A stretch of DNA of 64,000 nt from Methanosphaera sp. (GTDB lineage: Archaea; Methanobacteriota; Methanobacteria; Methanobacteriales; Methanobacteriaceae), in contig NZ_JALEKL010000006.1 of the NCBI RefSeq assembly GCF_022768985.1, positions 1 through 64,000 of the forward strand, read 5' to 3'. The position numbers and the translations under genes were made by a program. This document shows positions 1-9,900 of this stretch, in pieces. The first letter of the stretch is position 1; every line of letters starts with the position of its first letter. The notes beneath the pieces were generated by a model. The model saw only the letters and a program-made list of their open reading frames with translations, was not told the DNA's origin and did not search any database.

Positions 1-919
<919 letters not shown>

Positions 920-1760
920 ACACGATTAAATTGTAAACCAGTCAATCAAAGCAGATTGTAATAATTTACACACTGTTTCTATAAGTTATAGAAGTATAAT
1001 AAGTAAACAAAATAAAGGATTATAAATAATTCATAATTATTTATTGGCAGTGTATATTAATATATACTCTTTACCACATCATGTATTGTTATACATTCGC
1101 TTAACGTACATCAAACTAAATCATTTAGCTCTGCAGTTGCATGAACTAAACTTTACTTTAGTTTTCATAATTCAATAAAATTCATATTGCTACACTTGGA
1201 AAAACAATCAATCATAACAAAACAACTTAATGTTTTTGTTCATGTGTCTCGCTTTTTGTAGCACATACTATTACCATCACATCATCCTTAACAATTTAAT
1301 TAGAAAATATTGCATAATATTTTATGTTGAAATTAACCAAATTTTTACACAAAAAAAATTACTATATAATATATAGAGTAATGAGATTTTCATGGAATTT
1401 TTTTCCTATATAATATATAGAGATATGAAATATGCCAAAAATTTTTGAAAATTATCTTTGTTTTTGTTGGAATTTTTTATGAAAATTATGTGAGTTTAGA
1501 AAATTTGTTATTTTTTTGAACATTTTTCAGTTTTTTATTGTTTTTTATGAAAATGTATATAATTTGAAATTTTCTATTTTTTCTACTATTTTTTTAGATT
1601 TTATTACAATTTTATTTTTTGTATTTTGTATTAATTTTTTTATTTTTTTATAATTTTTAGTAATACTTTTGATACCTTTATATATTACTTTTATATTAAC
1701 TATTAGTAATAAGATATATAATAAAAGTAATACATTTTTAATGATTGTGGGGCTAAAAGT
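920..1760. other. rRNA leader and AT-rich divergent spacer
   Basis: This stretch lies between the 16S 5' end and the GNAT gene. Positions 920 to about 1385 are probably the transcribed pre-rRNA leader; one arm of the pre-16S processing stem should lie here, but its partner is outside the window. Positions 1423-1760 are extremely AT-rich and hold the promoter of the plus-strand GNAT gene. I see no protein gene; the one long minus-strand frame here is low-complexity Ile/Lys/Phe and overlaps the GNAT gene. Confidence 0.6.
1362..1422 (-). promoter_or_regulatory. Duplicated TATA-like elements, probable tandem rRNA promoters
   Basis: The 17-bp sequence ctatataatatatagag occurs exactly twice, at 1362-1378 and 1406-1422, 44 bp apart. 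Read on the minus strand each is a long TATA-type element. The only minus-strand gene downstream is the 16S rRNA. Archaeal transcription starts about 25 bp after the TATA box, so starts near 1340 and 1384 would give a leader of about 420-465 nucleotides. Tandem promoters are common for rRNA operons. The role here is inferred. Confidence 0.55.
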
Positions 1761-2273
1761 ATGAACATTGAAATTATTGAACTTAAAAAAAGTGACATTG
1801 AAAGATATAATGTTAAAGAATTTCTTTTTGATATGGTAAAAAAATGTTATGATCTGGATTATGTTCCAGAATACCACTATGATATTGTTGAACTTGAAAA
1901 ATATTATATTGATCCTGAAAAATGTAACTTCTTTATTGCAATAGATACTGATGAAGATAAAGTTGTTGCAACATCAGCTATACGTAGTTATGATCGTGAC
2001 TACAATGTTAAAAATAGAACTTATTCAAGAGAACATACAGCAAGTTTCCATAGAGTATTTGTTCACCCAGATTATAGACATTGTAAGATTGGATCTGAAC
2101 TTGTAGAAAAACTTGAAAATTTCTGTATTGAAAAACATTATAATGAAATCTATCTACATACATCAGAGAAAAGTTATGGTGCATTATCATTTTGGCAGTA
2201 TAATAATTTTGAAATAACATATGATACTCATGATGATGCTGGAACTATTCATATGGAAAAAGTATTAGTTTAA
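1761..2273 (+). CDS. GNAT-family N-acetyltransferase
   Basis: A 170-residue protein with the GNAT fold. The acetyl-CoA pyrophosphate loop is visible as RVFVHPDYRHCKIGSELV (about residues 93-110), matching the family R/Q-x-x-G-x-G/A motif A with some variation. The C-terminal part carries the usual Ser-Tyr-Gly-Ala-x-x-Phe-Trp motif B region (SYGALSFWQYNNFEI). Family members move an acetyl group from acetyl-CoA to an amine. The substrate cannot be read from the sequence. It stands alone between the rRNA leader and tRNA-Leu, with its own terminator-like tract just after the stop codon. Confidence 0.85.
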   Translation: MNIEIIELKKSDIERYNVKEFLFDMVKKCYDLDYVPEYHYDIVELEKYYIDPEKCNFFIAIDTDEDKVVATSAIRSYDRDYNVKNRTYSREHTASFHRVFVHPDYRHCKIGSELVEKLENFCIEKHYNEIYLHTSEKSYGALSFWQYNNFEITYDTHDDAGTIHMEKVLV

Positions 2274-2291
2274 AATTTTAATTTTTCTATA

Positions 2292-2307
2292 CACCTCTCT
2301 TTTTTTT
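2292..2307 (+). terminator. C-rich plus T-tract terminator of the GNAT gene
   Basis: CACCTCTC followed by eight T residues begins 18 bases after the stop codon. No clear hairpin precedes it. It matches the C-rich/T-tract pattern found after many genes in this window. Archaeal termination depends mainly on U-tracts, so this is a likely transcript end. Confidence 0.5.
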
Positions 2308-2461
2308 ACTATTTTATTTTTAATTTTGAAGATTTTTTTCGAATACTTATTATTTTTTAAAATATGAACCGTAAAGTATAAATATAAAGTTGTAAATATA
2401 TTATATTGTACTATTTTAAAACAACAAATAATAATATTGTTTAAATTATTATTTTTTACAT

Positions 2462-2545
2462 GCAGGGGTGCCCGAGCTGGCCAAAGGGGGTGGACTTAAG
2501 ATCCTCTGGCGTAGGCCTACGTGGGTTCGAATCCCATCCCCTGCA
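2462..2545 (+). tRNA. tRNA-Leu (anticodon TAA)
   Basis: A complete class II cloverleaf: acceptor stem GCAGGGG pairs with CCCCTGC, discriminator A, no encoded CCA. The anticodon loop is CTTAAGA, giving TAA. A long variable arm (GGC-GTAG-GCC) and the T arm GTGGG-TTCGAAT-CCCAT are present, typical of tRNA-Leu. The anticodon stem appears to contain one T-T opposition. No intron is seen. The gene is flanked by AT-rich spacers and transcribed alone. Confidence 0.96.
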
Positions 2546-2685
2546 CTATTTATTAAAAACTTATTTTACATTAATTATTTTATTATATTAACTTCGAATA
2601 AATATAAACAATAATAATCTTTATTTTTTATGAATTACATAAACTATTAAAAGATAAATATAAAATTTATAGGAAAGTTGAAATT

Positions 2686-3603
2686 ATGGCAAAATCATCG
2701 CAGATAACAGATATTCTTATACTGGGTGTTATTTCAGGAATAGTTGCCCTCCTTACATCACTTCTTGGTGTAAGTGGTACTATTATAGGATCAGTATTTT
2801 CATCTATTATCGCAGAAGTACTTAAAAGATACTTTAAAGATCCTGTAACAGATAAAATTTCTGAATATGAAGAAAACCAGAATAAGAACTATGGACAATA
2901 TGGATATCAAAATGAATATGAAACAGTAAAAAACAATTACTCATATAATACACCAACACAAAAACAAGGATCTTCATCAATAATTACAACAAAAGTATTA
3001 TTTTTATTCCCTCTTGTTGTTATCTTAATTATTGAATTAATTCACTTCCTTGGAAAAGTTGGAATCATACCAATTGATATATTCTACTCAATTGAATCAA
3101 TAGCAAACTGGCAACTACTAAAAACAATAGGATATGCACTTATAATTATGGGATTATATCCATTCTTTACAAAAAATCTCAGCTCAAAACATGGTGTACT
3201 TCTTATTATTGTAGGACTTATAGAGTTAATGTTTGGATATGGTGATACATTTAACATACCACTTCTTTACATGTTAACAGGTTCACTAAAAGATTACCTT
3301 AACATTGCAATTATAATAATGATTCTATATATTATCCTTACAGTACCAGATGAAAAAGCACAAACACAAACTACTACACAAACTTATAGTCCAAGACCAC
3401 CAAGAGATAACTATCAATACAACAACAATCAACAATATAACAACAACAGATACAATAATAATCACTATAGTAATGATCACATCCAAAATCATAACAATAA
3501 ATTTACAAATCAAAGACGTAGACATCCAGGAAATAATCAACAACCACAAAATCGTAGAGATACAATTGATGAATATTATGATGAAGATGATTATTACTTC
3601 TAG
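2686..3603 (+). CDS. Membrane protein with Q/N-rich charged tail, function unknown
   Basis: A 305-residue protein I do not recognise. The N-terminus (about residues 8-45) is hydrophobic and Gly/Ser-rich, followed by a polar linker with KDPVTDKI and a Tyr/Asn/Gln-rich stretch (about 65-100). Three to four further hydrophobic segments follow at about 104-125, 145-165, 170-185 and 200-225. The C-terminal 75 residues are a low-complexity Asn/Gln/Tyr/Arg tail ending in an acidic aromatic patch (DEYYDEDDYYF). This suggests an integral membrane protein with a disordered cytoplasmic tail. The A-rich codons of the tail also create long shadow frames on both strands. Confidence 0.7.
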   Translation: MAKSSQITDILILGVISGIVALLTSLLGVSGTIIGSVFSSIIAEVLKRYFKDPVTDKISEYEENQNKNYGQYGYQNEYETVKNNYSYNTPTQKQGSSSIITTKVLFLFPLVVILIIELIHFLGKVGIIPIDIFYSIESIANWQLLKTIGYALIIMGLYPFFTKNLSSKHGVLLIIVGLIELMFGYGDTFNIPLLYMLTGSLKDYLNIAIIIMILYIILTVPDEKAQTQTTTQTYSPRPPRDNYQYNNNQQYNNNRYNNNHYSNDHIQNHNNKFTNQRRRHPGNNQQPQNRRDTIDEYYDEDDYYF

Positions 3604-3692
3604 AAATTAGAAAAAAAAGAGAGTTAAATTTTATAATGGGATTTATAGATTTAATTTAAAAATATTTAATAGTAGTGAAGTTTTATCATCTA

Positions 3693-3716
3693 CACCTCAC
3701 CACCCTAATTTTTTTT
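3693..3716 (+). terminator. C-rich plus T-tract terminator
   Basis: CACCTCACCACCC, then TAA, then eight T residues, about 90 bases after the stop codon of the membrane-protein gene. It lies between two convergent genes. No stable hairpin is visible. It is one of the clearest examples of the pattern described in the findings. Confidence 0.5.
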
Positions 3717-3737
3717 ATTTTTATTATACAGATAATT

Positions 3738-4106
3738 TTATTGATTTTCAAGGTATGCTTTTATTACTCCACGACCACTATTTCTAAATGCTCGTGCAAC
3801 TCCACCTTGACCTAGTTTTATTCCACCAAATATACGTGAAACCATTATCATATATCCATCAAGTTTATATTCATGAAGAAGTTCAAGAAGTACACGTCCT
3901 GGTGATCCTACTTCTCCATCATTTCTTGAATCTTCATTATCACCTATAAGTGCTGCATAACAGTGATGTGCTGCTTTTTTATATTTCTTATTATGAATTT
4001 TCTGAATTTCTGCTACATCATCATCAAGATTATCAATTTTGTAAAGGTGTGCATAGAATTTTGATTTTCTATCAACTAGTTTTCCTGCAAGTAGTTCTTT
4101 TTGCAT
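3738..4106 (-). CDS. IMPACT/YigZ-family protein (UPF0029)
   Basis: A 122-residue protein matching the N-terminal domain of the YigZ/IMPACT family: KSKFYAHLY near the start, KKAAHHCYA, then NDGEVGSPGRVLLELL and the diagnostic RIFGGIKLGQGGVARAF segment (about 92-108). Bacterial YigZ is about 200 residues with a second ferredoxin-like domain; this version has only the first domain, a form I believe also occurs in archaea. IMPACT proteins have been linked to regulation of translation, but the archaeal role is unknown. The gene is convergent with the upstream membrane-protein gene. Confidence 0.85.
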   Translation of the reverse strand: MQKELLAGKLVDRKSKFYAHLYKIDNLDDDVAEIQKIHNKKYKKAAHHCYAALIGDNEDSRNDGEVGSPGRVLLELLHEYKLDGYMIMVSRIFGGIKLGQGGVARAFRNSGRGVIKAYLENQ

Positions 4107-4337
4107 TTTTTTAGAATTCTCCTATTGTTTTTATTGTTAAGTTTTAATTAATGATTAGTAAATTTTATTTTTATCTGTAACTTTTTTTTTGTTTATGTGG
4201 ATATTTTTGTTGATTATTATATAAAAATTTAGAAATATATTAAATTAATATAAATAGTAGTACTTAAAGAATGTAAATCAAAAAAAAATATTTTAACAAA
4301 ATTTTTAATTTATTATATAATCAAAAAGTGAAATCTT

Positions 4338-5204
4338 ATGCCTAAGAATATAAAAAACAATACACTTAAAGAGATCCTAGATATTATTTTATATGAAGCA
4401 CCATCGACACAAGATGAAATTGCAGATAAATTAAATATTAGTAGACGTTATGTTACAAAGCTTCTTAAACCTCTTATTGATGAGGATATTGTTAAGAAAG
4501 CTTATGTTGTTGATCTTAAGAAATTTAATGAAATATCTGAAAATTATGAAACTGAAAATTCTGTTCCTGAATATTCTGGTGAATACTTCATTAAGGAAAT
4601 GCTTAAGGATATGGGTGAGCAGATTACAAAACAGTTTGAATGGTCATTTAATGCTCTTAAAAATAATGATCTTGAACTTGCCCAGAAAGCTCTTGATGAG
4701 GATTTAAATACAAACCAGATGTATAGTAAGATTAAATCTTCTACTGATACTGTTATTTCTCTTGATCCTTATTTTGAATTTAATAATACTATTATGTTTA
4801 ATGAGATTGCATATGATATGGAACGTATTGGTGATCATATTTGTCATATTCCTAAGTTTGTTCTTGAGGAAAATAAGCCTGTTAGTGAACCTGTTATGGA
4901 GGCTCTTGAGCAGATGTATGATATTTCAAATCGTATGTTTAAGAAGGCTGTTAAAAGTTTTATTCGTCATGATTTGAATGTTAAAGAGAAGATGGATCGT
5001 TATGAAAGTGAACTTACTAATTATCAGAAACTTGCAACTAAGAAGATAACAAATCAGATGGCAAGTGATGATATTAATAAGAATAATTCTACTTATTTCC
5101 TTGTTTTATTTAGAGTTGTTAAGTCATTTGAAAGAATTGGTGATATTTCTATTGAAATTACCGAAGCTGCAAGTCAATTTTATCTTGAAAATAAACATAT
5201 GTAA
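4338..5204 (+). CDS. HTH-PhoU domain regulator of phosphate uptake
   Basis: A 288-residue protein with two parts. Residues about 8-60 form a winged-helix HTH (STQDEIADKLNISRRYVTKLL recognition-helix region, split here for length: DEIADKLNISRRYVTKLL). Residues about 80-288 are two PhoU-type three-helix repeats with the E/D-rich metal-binding motifs NEIAYDMERIGDHICHI and SFERIGDISIEI. PhoU proteins adjust phosphate transport and signalling. The added DNA-binding domain, and its place directly upstream of an operator array and pstSCAB, suggest it is the local transcriptional regulator. That assignment is inference. Confidence 0.85.
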   Translation: MPKNIKNNTLKEILDIILYEAPSTQDEIADKLNISRRYVTKLLKPLIDEDIVKKAYVVDLKKFNEISENYETENSVPEYSGEYFIKEMLKDMGEQITKQFEWSFNALKNNDLELAQKALDEDLNTNQMYSKIKSSTDTVISLDPYFEFNNTIMFNEIAYDMERIGDHICHIPKFVLEENKPVSEPVMEALEQMYDISNRMFKKAVKSFIRHDLNVKEKMDRYESELTNYQKLATKKITNQMASDDINKNNSTYFLVLFRVVKSFERIGDISIEITEAASQFYLENKHM

Positions 5205-5225
5205 TATTTGTTTATTTCTCTTAAT

Positions 5226-5240
5226 CTCCCCTATTTTTTA
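5226..5240 (+). terminator. C-rich plus T-tract terminator of the HTH-PhoU gene
   Basis: CTCCCC then TA and six T residues about 20 bases after the stop codon, followed by further T-rich DNA. It fits the window-wide terminator signature and separates this gene from the pst transcript. Confidence 0.45.
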
Positions 5241-5464
5241 GTTATTTTTTATTTTTAATTTTTTATTGTTTCTTTTTTTGTTTTTAGATTGTTTTTTAAT
5301 AGTATATATTTTGTTCTCATTTTATGATATTTTGTTATTTTTATGTGAATTTATTTAACTTTATTTTTTATTATATTTCATTATTTTTTGTTTGTTTTCT
5401 TTTTTAAGTTTTTTTTATATTTTTTTAGATTTTTTTAAGCTTTTTAATTAGTTTTAGAGCTTTT

Positions 5465-5650
5465 GTTCACATTATAGGATATGCTACTTTTTAAAATGTT
5501 CACTTTTTGGTACACATAAATTCCTATTTTATGAACAAGGTTTTTTCTATGTTCTTATTTTGTGAATTCACAAAATATGTATTATTTCACTAAATATGAA
5601 CTAAAATAAATATAAGTTCCTAATATATGAACTTTTGTTCCCATATTCAC
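5465..5650 (+). promoter_or_regulatory. Operator array of TTC-N9-GAA inverted repeats before pst
   Basis: Four good copies of a 15-bp inverted repeat TTC-N9-GAA are visible: TTCCTATTTTATGAA (5521), TTCTTATTTTGTGAA (5552), TTCACTAAATATGAA (5586) and TTCCTAATATATGAA (5617). Three weaker copies start near 5466, 5499 and 5567, and a degenerate one lies near 5638. The best form is GTTCCTAATATATGAAC. A TTTAAATA element at about 5656 could be the TATA box. The array lies 205-390 bp before pstS and after a PhoU-domain HTH gene, so a phosphate-responsive regulator is the natural candidate ligand. Confidence 0.65.
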
Positions 5651-5855
5651 TACCTTTAAATACTCATATCTAAATATCAAATAAACATACCTACCTAACC
5701 CCCCTACCTATATACAATAACCTCCCTCCCCATATAAAATTATTAAACAAAAAAAAGCACTCACCACCCACTTTGAATATCACCCATCCCATCACCTCCC
5801 CCCCCCTAATTTATTTAAATTTATTTATGAAAAAAAACTAGATTAAAAAGGTACA
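5651..5855 (+). other. G-depleted, C-rich leader before pstS
   Basis: From 5641 to about 5825 the plus strand has almost no G (two residues by eye) but many C tracts, including eight or more consecutive C near 5801-5808, followed by T/A-rich DNA with TTTAAATTTATTTAT at about 5815. The C-rich to T-rich change resembles the terminators elsewhere in the window. The TTTAAATT stretch could instead be the pst TATA box. A weak ribosome site (AAAGGT) precedes the pstS ATG. Confidence 0.45.
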
Positions 5856-6677
5856 ATGAAAATGAAACAAAAATATAAATTAACAATACTTCTTGCTATT
5901 GTATGTCTAATAGCATTATTCATGGTATTTGCACCAGGAGTAGCAAAACATGAAAACATAGCAGTAGTAGGATCATCATCTGTACAGCCAATAGCTGAAA
6001 AACTAGCAGAAACATATGATGATGCTCATCCACAATTTGAAATTACAGTACAAGGTGGAGGATCTACAATGGGTCTTAACAGTATCAAAAAAGGCTCAGC
6101 ACAGATAGGAACCTACTCAACAAAACTCGACGCAAACAAAAATCCAAACATAAAACAAACAAAAATTGCAACAGATGCAATTATTATAATCACAAATAAA
6201 GCAAACAAACTTACAGACCTAAGTTCTGAACAACTAAAAGATATCTTCACAGGAAAAATAACAAACTGGAAAGATGTAGGTGGAGAAGATGGAAACATAA
6301 ACATCGTAACACGTGAAGATGGTTCAGGAACTCGTGACGCTGTAGAAAAACTTGTTCTAAAAGGCGATGACTTCAAAAAAGATGCAATTGTACAAAGTTC
6401 AACAGGATCAGTAATAAAAACAGTACAATCAGATCCAAATGCAATAGGATATGCATCACTTGCAGATATCAAAGATGACGATATTAACAAACTTGAAGTT
6501 AATGGTGTAAATGCTTCAGAAGAATCAATTAAATCTGGAGATTATGTACTTCAAAGACCATTCTTATTCCTAACAAATACAACACCATCAAATTCAACAC
6601 AAGAATTTATAGACTGGGTACTTTCAAGTGAAGGTCAACAATATGTTAGAGATCAAGGATTAATACCAATAAACTAA
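5856..6677 (+). CDS. pstS: Phosphate ABC transporter, substrate-binding protein
   Basis: A 273-residue exported phosphate-binding protein. Residues 1-28 form a signal or anchor helix (LTILLAIVCLIALFMVFA). Phosphate-contacting motifs are visible: GSSSVQPIAEKLAE (about 39-52), GGGSTMGLNSIKKGSAQIG (about 68-86) and TREDGSGTRDAVEKL (about 149-163). No lipobox cysteine is evident, so membrane attachment is probably by the uncleaved N-terminal helix. It is the first gene of pstSCAB-phoU. The ATG at 5856 is used; a second ATG two codons on is possible. Confidence 0.95.
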   Translation: MKMKQKYKLTILLAIVCLIALFMVFAPGVAKHENIAVVGSSSVQPIAEKLAETYDDAHPQFEITVQGGGSTMGLNSIKKGSAQIGTYSTKLDANKNPNIKQTKIATDAIIIITNKANKLTDLSSEQLKDIFTGKITNWKDVGGEDGNINIVTREDGSGTRDAVEKLVLKGDDFKKDAIVQSSTGSVIKTVQSDPNAIGYASLADIKDDDINKLEVNGVNASEESIKSGDYVLQRPFLFLTNTTPSNSTQEFIDWVLSSEGQQYVRDQGLIPIN

Positions 6678-6694
6678 AGGGAAAGGGATAACTA

Positions 6695-7567
6695 ATGGAT
6701 CATGAATTTAAAGAAAAAATAGCAGAAAGAGGATTACAGATAGTATCTGTAATATCAATTATAATTATCCTTTTAATTATAGGATTTATATTAGTTGAAG
6801 CAGCACCAGCAATACAGCAAGTTGGACTTGTTAACTTCATATTTGGAACAGTATGGAACCCAAAAGCTGACCAATACGGAGTATTTACAATGATAATATC
6901 ATCACTTGAGATGATTGCAATATCACTTATCATTGCAATACCACTAGCTGTAGGATGTGCAATATTTACAACACAATATGCAAACAACACAATGCAGAAA
7001 ATTATTAAACCTACAATTCAAACACTTGCAGCAATACCATCTGTAATATATGGTTTCTTTGCACTTGTAGTAGTTGTTCCATTTATCAGAACAACATTTA
7101 ACACAACAGGATTTTCATTAATTGCAGCATCAATCATACTTGCAATAATGATTCTTCCAACAATCATCACCATATCTGAAGATTCAATAAAAGCTGTGCC
7201 AGGATCATACAATGAAATATCAACAGCTCTTGGTGCAACAAAATGGCAAACAATTAAAAAAGTAATAATTCCAACAGCACTTCCAGGAATAATGACAGCA
7301 ATCATACTTGCTATGGGACGTGCAATAGGAGAAACAATGGCTGTAATTATGATTGCAGGAAACGTAGCACAAATACCATCATCAATATTTGACCCAGTAC
7401 GTTCATTAACATCAAATATTGCACTTGAAATGGGATATGCAATAGACCTACACTACAATGCACTCTTTGCAACAGCAGCAATACTTCTTGTAATAATCAT
7501 GGTATTAATACTCATAGCAGATTATGTACAAAAGAAAACTAAAATCCAAGGAAGTGGAGACTTATGA
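6695..7567 (+). CDS. pstC: Phosphate ABC transporter, permease PstC
   Basis: A 290-residue integral membrane protein with about six helices. The inner-membrane permease EAA-type loop is visible as EISTALGATKWQTIKKVIIP (about 169-188), the contact site for the ATPase. It starts 17 bases after pstS with a purine-rich ribosome site (AAAGGGAAAGGGAT) and overlaps pstA by four bases. Together with PstA it forms the channel of the high-affinity phosphate importer. Confidence 0.95.
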   Translation: MDHEFKEKIAERGLQIVSVISIIIILLIIGFILVEAAPAIQQVGLVNFIFGTVWNPKADQYGVFTMIISSLEMIAISLIIAIPLAVGCAIFTTQYANNTMQKIIKPTIQTLAAIPSVIYGFFALVVVVPFIRTTFNTTGFSLIAASIILAIMILPTIITISEDSIKAVPGSYNEISTALGATKWQTIKKVIIPTALPGIMTAIILAMGRAIGETMAVIMIAGNVAQIPSSIFDPVRSLTSNIALEMGYAIDLHYNALFATAAILLVIIMVLILIADYVQKKTKIQGSGDL

Positions 7568-8412
7568 ATTTAATAGATAGAAGAAAAACAGATGACATAG
7601 CAAAATATGTCTTCTGGGGAATTGGAGCACTTACAATAGTTATATTAATTACAATAATTGGATTCATACTTATAAATGGACTTCCACACATATCAATAGA
7701 ATTCTTAACACAATCACCAAGAGATTTCGGAGCAGAAGGTGGAATCTTCCCTATGATAGTGTCAACTATCTATGTAACATTCTTTGCAGTATTGATTGCA
7801 ACTCCATTTGCACTAGCTGTAGCTGTATATCTTCACGAATACACAAACAATGGAAAAGTAACACAAGTAATTAGATATTCACTTGAACTTCTTGCATCAT
7901 TACCATCAATTATCTTCGGGTTATTTGGTCTTGCATTCTTTGTAGAATTCTTAAACCTTGGATGGTGTGTACTTTCAGCATCCCTTACACTTGCACTTAT
8001 GGCAATACCAACAATAATCAGAACAACAGAAAATGCACTTGATAGTATTCCACAGACATACAAAGAAGCAAGTCTTGGAATGGGTGCAACAAAACTTCAA
8101 ACAATTATAAAAGTAATAATTCCAGCAGCAATCCCTGGAATTGTAACAGGAGTTGTTCTTGGAATGGCAAGAGCAATAGAAGAAACAGCAGCAATTATGT
8201 ATACAGTAGGTTCATCAACAGGTGTACCAATCACAGTATTTGATCCTGCAAGACCACTACCACTTCACCTTTACATGCTTGCAACAGAATCAATATCACT
8301 TGATAATACATATGCAACAGCAGCTGTACTTATAATATTAATATTAATTATAACAATCACTACAAACTACTTTGTTGAAAGATACTCTAAAAAAATAACA
8401 GGAGCACAATAA
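7564..8412 (+). CDS. pstA: Phosphate ABC transporter, permease PstA
   Basis: A 282-residue permease, paralogous to PstC, with about six membrane helices and the EAA loop [20 protein letters not shown] (about 165-184). Its ATG overlaps the pstC stop (ATGA), showing translational coupling, and pstB follows after one base. The conserved [10 protein letters not shown] segment, which in most family members reads GETAA, has EETAA here. It is the second half of the membrane channel of the Pst importer. Confidence 0.95.
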   Translation: MNLIDRRKTDDIAKYVFWGIGALTIVILITIIGFILINGLPHISIEFLTQSPRDFGAEGGIFPMIVSTIYVTFFAVLIATPFALAVAVYLHEYTNNGKVTQVIRYSLELLASLPSIIFGLFGLAFFVEFLNLGWCVLSASLTLALMAIPTIIRTTENALDSIPQTYKEASLGMGATKLQTIIKVIIPAAIPGIVTGVVLGMARAIEETAAIMYTVGSSTGVPITVFDPARPLPLHLYMLATESISLDNTYATAAVLIILILIITITTNYFVERYSKKITGAQ

Positions 8413-8413
8413 A

Positions 8414-9169
8414 ATGCAAAATGCAATAGATGTAAGAAATTTAAATACATATTTTAGTAACAAGCAAGTTCTCAAAGACATCAATATTTCCTTTGAGAAA
8501 AATACAATCACCTCCCTTATAGGTCCATCAGGTTGTGGAAAATCAACATTCCTACGTACACTTAACCGTATGAACGACCTTGTACCAGGATTTAGAAAAG
8601 AAGGAGACATCATCATAGATGATCGTGACATTTATGATCCTAATGTTGATGTTGTAGATCTTAGAAAAAATGTGGGTATGGTTTTCCAGAAAGCTAACCC
8701 TTTCCCTAAATCAATTTATGAAAACGTAGCATATGGTCTTAGAGTTCATGGAGAAGAAGATGAAGATAAAATAGAAAAAATTGTTAAAAAAACTCTTAAG
8801 GCTGTAGCTTTATGGGATGAAGTAGAAGATGATCTTGAAAGATCAGCATTTAACTTATCAGGTGGTCAGCAGCAAAGACTTTGTATTGCAAGAACAATTG
8901 CAGTATCACCTGAAATAATTCTTATGGATGAACCATGTTCTGCACTTGACCCTGTATCTACAATTAAAATTGAAGATCTTATGAATGAACTTAAAAAGAA
9001 TTATACAATTGTAATTGTAACTCACAACATGCAACAAGCATCACGTGTATCTAAATACACATCATTCTTCTTAAATGGTGAAGTTATTGAAACATCACTT
9101 ACTGATGAAATGTTCCTCCATCCAAAAGAAGAACAAACTCAAAACTATATTACAGGAAGATTTGGTTAA
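8414..9169 (+). CDS. pstB: Phosphate ABC transporter, ATP-binding protein
   Basis: A 251-residue ABC ATPase of normal length. Walker [10 protein letters not shown] (about 35-43), Q-loop [10 protein letters not shown], signature LSGGQQQR (about 149-156), Walker B IILMDEP and the switch His in VTHNM are all present. The phosphate-type [11 protein letters not shown] segment after the Q-loop separates PstB from other importers. It energises PstCA. The ATG lies one base after the pstA stop codon. Confidence 0.96.
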   Translation: MQNAIDVRNLNTYFSNKQVLKDINISFEKNTITSLIGPSGCGKSTFLRTLNRMNDLVPGFRKEGDIIIDDRDIYDPNVDVVDLRKNVGMVFQKANPFPKSIYENVAYGLRVHGEEDEDKIEKIVKKTLKAVALWDEVEDDLERSAFNLSGGQQQRLCIARTIAVSPEIILMDEPCSALDPVSTIKIEDLMNELKKNYTIVIVTHNMQQASRVSKYTSFFLNGEVIETSLTDEMFLHPKEEQTQNYITGRFG

Positions 9170-9261
9170 GTATAAAACTCCAAATCCACTTTTTATATTT
9201 TTTTTAATAAAAAATAGAACACTGAAAAAATATACAACACACATTTTAGGAGAAATAACAA

Positions 9262-9900
9262 ATGGAATCACGTCAAAACTATCGTAATAAAATGGATAAA
9301 ATATACACAGATATTGTAGAAATTAAAGATCAAGTTAATGAAGATTACCTTGATGCAATAAATCTCTTTGAAAACTATGATGATGCAAAATATAACAAGA
9401 TTGAAAAAAATATTGAGGTAATTATTGATAAAACTGCTCAAATAAATCTTGTTGCAGTAGAACTTCTTGCAACACAACAACCACTTGCTTGTGATTTAAT
9501 ATACATTGAAAACTGCATCAAACTTGCAGATAACTTTAAACGTATAGCAAAACTTACACATAACATTGCACAAATTGCAAATGATATTGATGTAGAAGTT
9601 ATTCCTGCTGGGCCATTATCAACATTTAAGGTGATGGCCCAGAACGTTGAGAATATGTTAAAAAACAGTATTAACCCATTCCTTAACAAAAATAAGGATG
9701 AGTACCTTAAAATTAAAAGCAACGATGATGTTGTAGATGAATACTTTGATCAATTCATAGTTGATGTAAGTGATGCAATGAAAGAAGACTCATCAACAAT
9801 TAATGCTCTTGTACAATTCTTATTAATTGGAAGATATCTTGAAAGAATTGCTGATAGATCAGAAGATATGGCATTACTATCACTTGAAATTGAAGTATAG
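9262..9900 (+). CDS. phoU: Phosphate transport system regulator PhoU
   Basis: A 212-residue, mostly helical PhoU protein without a DNA-binding domain. The metal-binding motifs appear as KLADNFKRIAKLTHNIAQIA (about 90-109) and GRYLERIADRSEDMALL (about 191-207). It starts 92 bases after pstB with an AGGAG ribosome site, so it is probably the last gene of the pst transcript. It likely restrains PstSCAB when phosphate is plentiful. A second, HTH-bearing PhoU protein lies on the other side of the operon. Confidence 0.92.
   Translation: MESRQNYRNKMDKIYTDIVEIKDQVNEDYLDAINLFENYDDAKYNKIEKNIEVIIDKTAQINLVAVELLATQQPLACDLIYIENCIKLADNFKRIAKLTHNIAQIANDIDVEVIPAGPLSTFKVMAQNVENMLKNSINPFLNKNKDEYLKIKSNDDVVDEYFDQFIVDVSDAMKEDSSTINALVQFLLIGRYLERIADRSEDMALLSLEIEV

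Noticed and set aside
1545-1877. Minus-strand frame of 110 codons, Ile/Lys/Phe-rich
   Set aside because: Low-complexity translation of AT-rich spacer that overlaps the start of the well-supported GNAT gene; no ribosome site.
3325-3610. Long frames on both strands over the tail of the membrane-protein gene
   Set aside because: Shadows produced by the Asn/Gln-rich repetitive codons of the real gene.
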